Shown here: piece by piece, positions 60,995 to 64,000 of the stretch
Numbering within the stretch: the first letter of the stretch is position 1
Layout of the letters: each line of letters opens with the position of its first letter
Assembly (NCBI GenBank): GCA_959347315.1
Contig: OY365809.1
Coordinates: 45,689,447-45,753,446, forward strand
Direction: 5' to 3'
DNA length: 64,000 nt
DNA from: Bimastos eiseni
Lineage: Eukaryota; Annelida; Clitellata; Crassiclitellata; Lumbricidae
The notes under the pieces: model-generated
Told to the model about the DNA's origin: nothing
What the model saw: the letters and a program-made list of their open reading frames with translations, nothing else
Databases searched by the model: none
Made by a program: the position numbers and the translations under genes

Positions 60995-63519
60995 TCATAA
61001 TTTTGAAATTTGCATTTCATCTAAACATTCGTAGGTGTTGTTGTCGCATCCAGTGTTCCGTTGATTCGCAACTGAATTATTTGAATGGTCAGTTGAATCG
61101 GATGATAGTTCGTCTGAGGAGAGAACACTTTCGGTGCTAACAGCATCGTCCGTGGTCGGCCGATTCTCGATTCGAAAAATGTCGGGATGGACAGATATTA
61201 TGTTCTGAAATAATTCCAAGGATTTTCCATTATTCTCGTTTTCCGAGATGCAATCTGAATCAGCAACCTGCTGAAGAAAAAAGAAACTCAGGAGACAATG
61301 AACCCAACTTGGATTAGATGTCAATCAAAAAATCAGTTTCTTAAGGTTACTATAGGTTAATTGGTTGCATTTTTCATGGCATGGTCTCGTGCAATTACTC
61401 ATAGTATTCCTTACTTGTTTACGAAAACACCTGGGCTTTCTATTTGGCAGATTAATTTATTAACTGTCAGACAACTTTAGACGTAGGCTACTTCAAACCT
61501 ATTCTCTTTCACTGGGGCACAGCTTGAAGATCTCAACCTAGAAACGCACCCCAATGTGTACCCTAGTGACGAAAATGACGGTGAAATAATTTAAGAAATA
61601 GACTGTTCGTCATGCCTTTGGAGACCCTGAGTCGTAGTTTGACTAGCTCCGAATTAAGTTAAAGAAATCCTTATATTTCGCATATTGGAGCTATATTTAA
61701 TATTACCATGGCAACTGATTGGTAGGCGTCTACCTTGCTGTAGTCGATTCCACATCTGAATATCGATCGACACGACTCCGGAAAACAACACCAGAACTTA
61801 TCGACGTACGGTATTAAAAGTTTAGGATCGACGTCCTTTGGTTTGGTGCAACCTACAACAGGTTATTTCAAAGAAACATTCATTCTCATTAATTAATTTT
61901 AAAAATCTATAATTTTTTAATGAATTCGATCACATTGTAATCGATTTAAAATGAATCGATTAAACAGACGGCTCATCCTAATCCATTAGCTGCTCCGAAT
62001 TATAATTCAAACTGATTATCAATTTTAGCCAATCAGTTTTCATTTAATTGATCGATTAGTTAAAGGAATATACTTACCTATTTATTTATTTATTTACTTA
62101 AAGGTATTTATAGTTATCTTTTCATAGTAATAAATATGGGAAACTCTACAAGTTCATTCCTCTGCGCCTAGTGCTTCATTCTTCTCGTAATAGCCACGGA
62201 GAGGACTTATGGCAAAATGATTCATAATTGTTTAATTTGTTTAAAATGTTCTCATAATGGTAAACAGATAAAAGTGGCTCCAGAAGGAAGATTTAAATTA
62301 ACAGATGCGTAAATTATTAACGCATTAACACATTCATGCATTCGTGTTGGCATACACAAATCCATTCATAACTAAGTACATAGATTGTCATAGATAATTG
62401 ACAACCTTGTATTTATCTACATACAAAACTCTCTACATGCATAATACACTAAGACCATCACGTGCACGTGTTAAAATTAATAATATGCACACAACATACA
62501 CTCAAATATGCAGACATTTCATAACATACAATTCCATGCATACCTGCATACACGTTCATTGAAGCATGAGTACCTGTAATGAAGCTGACAATGAGTCCAA
62601 CGACCATTGTTGTCAGAATACCCAGAGCCATGTTCCAGAGGTAAGACAGCGTGTACAGCTGCACAATGCCAGACCTGTTGTCAAACATGACGTACACTTA
62701 TACATGTATGTAGGCCTGCACCATAGGAGTAGCCTATGTCGTAAACTCAGTGGTTCTTCCAGTGTTTAAGTTTTGAGAGTAACATTGGTGAGTCAATTAC
62801 GCAACCAATGTCAATAGTAACTCGTTCATAGCGACACTTTGCGTCTGTTGAGGCCATTGAGATTGATCATAGCTTCAAAGACTTCACAAGCGTCTTTATA
62901 TTACTGCGGTAACTGCGCTCGTTAATAAGCCGATGTTTTGCAGCTTTAGCCATCTAGCAGTGCTTTAGAAGTTTTAACTGTTTCGATTACGATTGAAAAC
63001 GATCGAGAGTTGTCGTATTCAGTCATTCTATCTAATCATTTAACAGATGTCTAATTTTAAATTTAAATTTCGTGTAAACATGTCGTGAGAGTCAGTTGAT
63101 TCAATTGATTTAGTTATATAGATTGCAAGACTCGGCCAAACTTCCTACACTGCCTCCTACATCTTTAATTATATCAGAGATAATTTATGTAATGCATGAA
63201 TGTTGTCTGAAAAATCTCCAAATTCAAACACCCGCGGTTAGAGTAGATGCGTATTAAGGTTGTCATCAGTAAAAAAATAATTCAATTGACGGAAGTGAGT
63301 AAGTAAATCGTACGCTTTTGGAAATGTGGTGGTTTGAGTGGCGTAGATGTCAGTGGTGGTGTAGGAGGAGGAGTATGATGAGGTGGAGTTGTCTGGAGTG
63401 TAACCACAACATTCAACGTCGTAATATATTGGCCTATAGACGGGCGGTTTTTCCACAGCGGCCCCTATACTGATCCACATCGGTAAAGCAAAACCAAGAA
63501 CTCCACCGACGATAGCTCC
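60995..63519 (-). CDS. SLC5-family Na+/solute symporter, copy E, 3' part
   Basis: Only the last four coding exons are in the window: exon 13 at 63314-63519, exon 14 at 62574-62674, exon 15 at 61734-61852 and exon 16 at 60995-61267. Exons 1-12 lie beyond the right edge. The phases (2,1,0) match the other copies. Exon 13 encodes a helix ending PMWISIGA, then the external loop with DNSTSS and a Ser/Thr-rich stretch. Exon 14 encodes the last helix, with YTLSYLWNMALGILTTMVVG. Exon 15 encodes the Cys-rich juxtamembrane segment, and its 40-residue product is identical to that of copy C. Exon 16 encodes a Ser/Asp-rich tail ending QISKL. Its acceptor is a CAGCAG pair, so one Gln may be optionally included. 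A LINE fragment sits in the intron before exon 13, antisense to the gene. Confidence 0.85.
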
Positions 63520-63599
63520 CTACAAAGTCAACAGGACACAGCATACTATTAATACTATTTCTGTTGATATTATCATCATAGAATGTTTTTCACTACTAC

Positions 63600-63603
63600 T
63601 GGT

Positions 63604-63637
<34 letters not shown>

Positions 63638-63640
63638 TTA
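63600..63640. repeat. (AAT)n microsatellite
   Basis: A trinucleotide run in intron 12 of gene E, next to the LINE fragment. Confidence 0.9.
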
Positions 63641-63686
63641 CTAATAATAGTACTATCATAAGTACTAATAATCATACTATCATATT

Positions 63687-64000
63687 GCTCATGACATTCT
63701 CTTACGTCGACTTGAAATTCCTTTGGTCTTAGTGGTCCTCCTCTTCACTGGTTTCGATCCAATCTCATGGATCGCTCACAAATGGTCATTCTAGGTGACA
63801 CCCGCACCCCGTGGGTACCTTTCAAATTTGGTGTTCCACAGGGCTCCGTGCTTGGTCCACTTCTTTATATCATGTTCACAGCTGACATCCCTCTTCTTTT
63901 GGATAAACATTCCGCAGTGGGTCACCTCTATGCGGATGATGTTCAGGCCTTTGTTCATCGTACGCCTGCAGATCAACTTGTCCTTTCTCAATTAAATTGA
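63687..64000 (+). pseudogene. Frameshifted LINE reverse-transcriptase fragment
   Basis: One frame reads AHDILLRRLEIP, the block that follows A-F-D in LINE reverse transcriptases. A shift then moves to the frame reading LHWFRSNLMDRSQMVILG, GVPQGSVLGPLL and LYADDVQAFV. These are the conserved palm motifs, including the catalytic Y-A-D-D, in the normal order. A TGA closes the frame at the window edge. The style is that of CR1/L2-like elements (inference). It lies antisense within intron 12 of gene E and the frameshift shows it is inactive. Confidence 0.85.

Overview
This window is eukaryotic nuclear DNA. Every convincing gene is split into short exons with GT-AG (two GC-AG) introns, the base composition is AT-rich, and the introns and spacers are full of microsatellites, SINE-like copies, LINE fragments and small inverted-repeat elements. 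The repeat style and the gene content suggest a marine invertebrate, perhaps an echinoderm or another non-vertebrate deuterostome. That placement is an inference and is weak.

Layout. At the left, on the plus strand, lie two small genes for proline-rich membrane proteins. The first (1732-3493) is a clear two-exon CD225/dispanin (IFITM-like) protein. The second (from 7586) has the same plan: a PPxY-rich N-terminus, then a Cys-rich hydrophobic segment interrupted by a phase-1 intron at the same place. Its 3' exon is ambiguous. From 11142 to the right edge, the minus strand carries a head-to-tail tandem array of five paralogous SLC5-family sodium/solute symporter genes, here called A to E: A 11142-20535, B 24629-35040, C 38166-46526, D 48669-58818, and E from 60995 past the edge. 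The family is the SMCT/SMVT branch (monocarboxylate, multivitamin and iodide transporters). Genes A to D each resolve into 16 coding exons with the same phase series (0,0,1,0,0,2,2,0,2,1,0,0,2,1,0) and encode 680, 684, 679 and 684 residues. Only exons 13-16 of gene E fall inside the window.

How the array behaves. The membrane core is conserved and the cytoplasmic tail is the variable part. Two tail types alternate along the array (A and C versus B, D and E), and both end in a class I PDZ-binding motif. Individual exons show conflicting relationships: exon 16 links A with C, exon 14 links B with C, and exon 15 of C and E is almost identical with only synonymous differences. This points to exon-sized gene conversion or unequal crossing-over. 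A relic of exon 1 lies inside gene C, a 64-bp direct repeat flanks the last exon of D, and a conserved block of about 100 bp lies upstream of the start codons of A to D.

Mobile and repeated DNA. There are LINE reverse-transcriptase fragments (21677-21867 and 63687-64000) and a LINE 3' end (about 47309-47440). Two short inverted-repeat elements (22482-22667 and 29409-30258) are present, along with a tRNA-derived SINE family and other dispersed short repeats. Tandem arrays include a 30-bp minisatellite in gene A and a G-rich array at 3885-4125. No bacterial, viral or CRISPR locus was seen.
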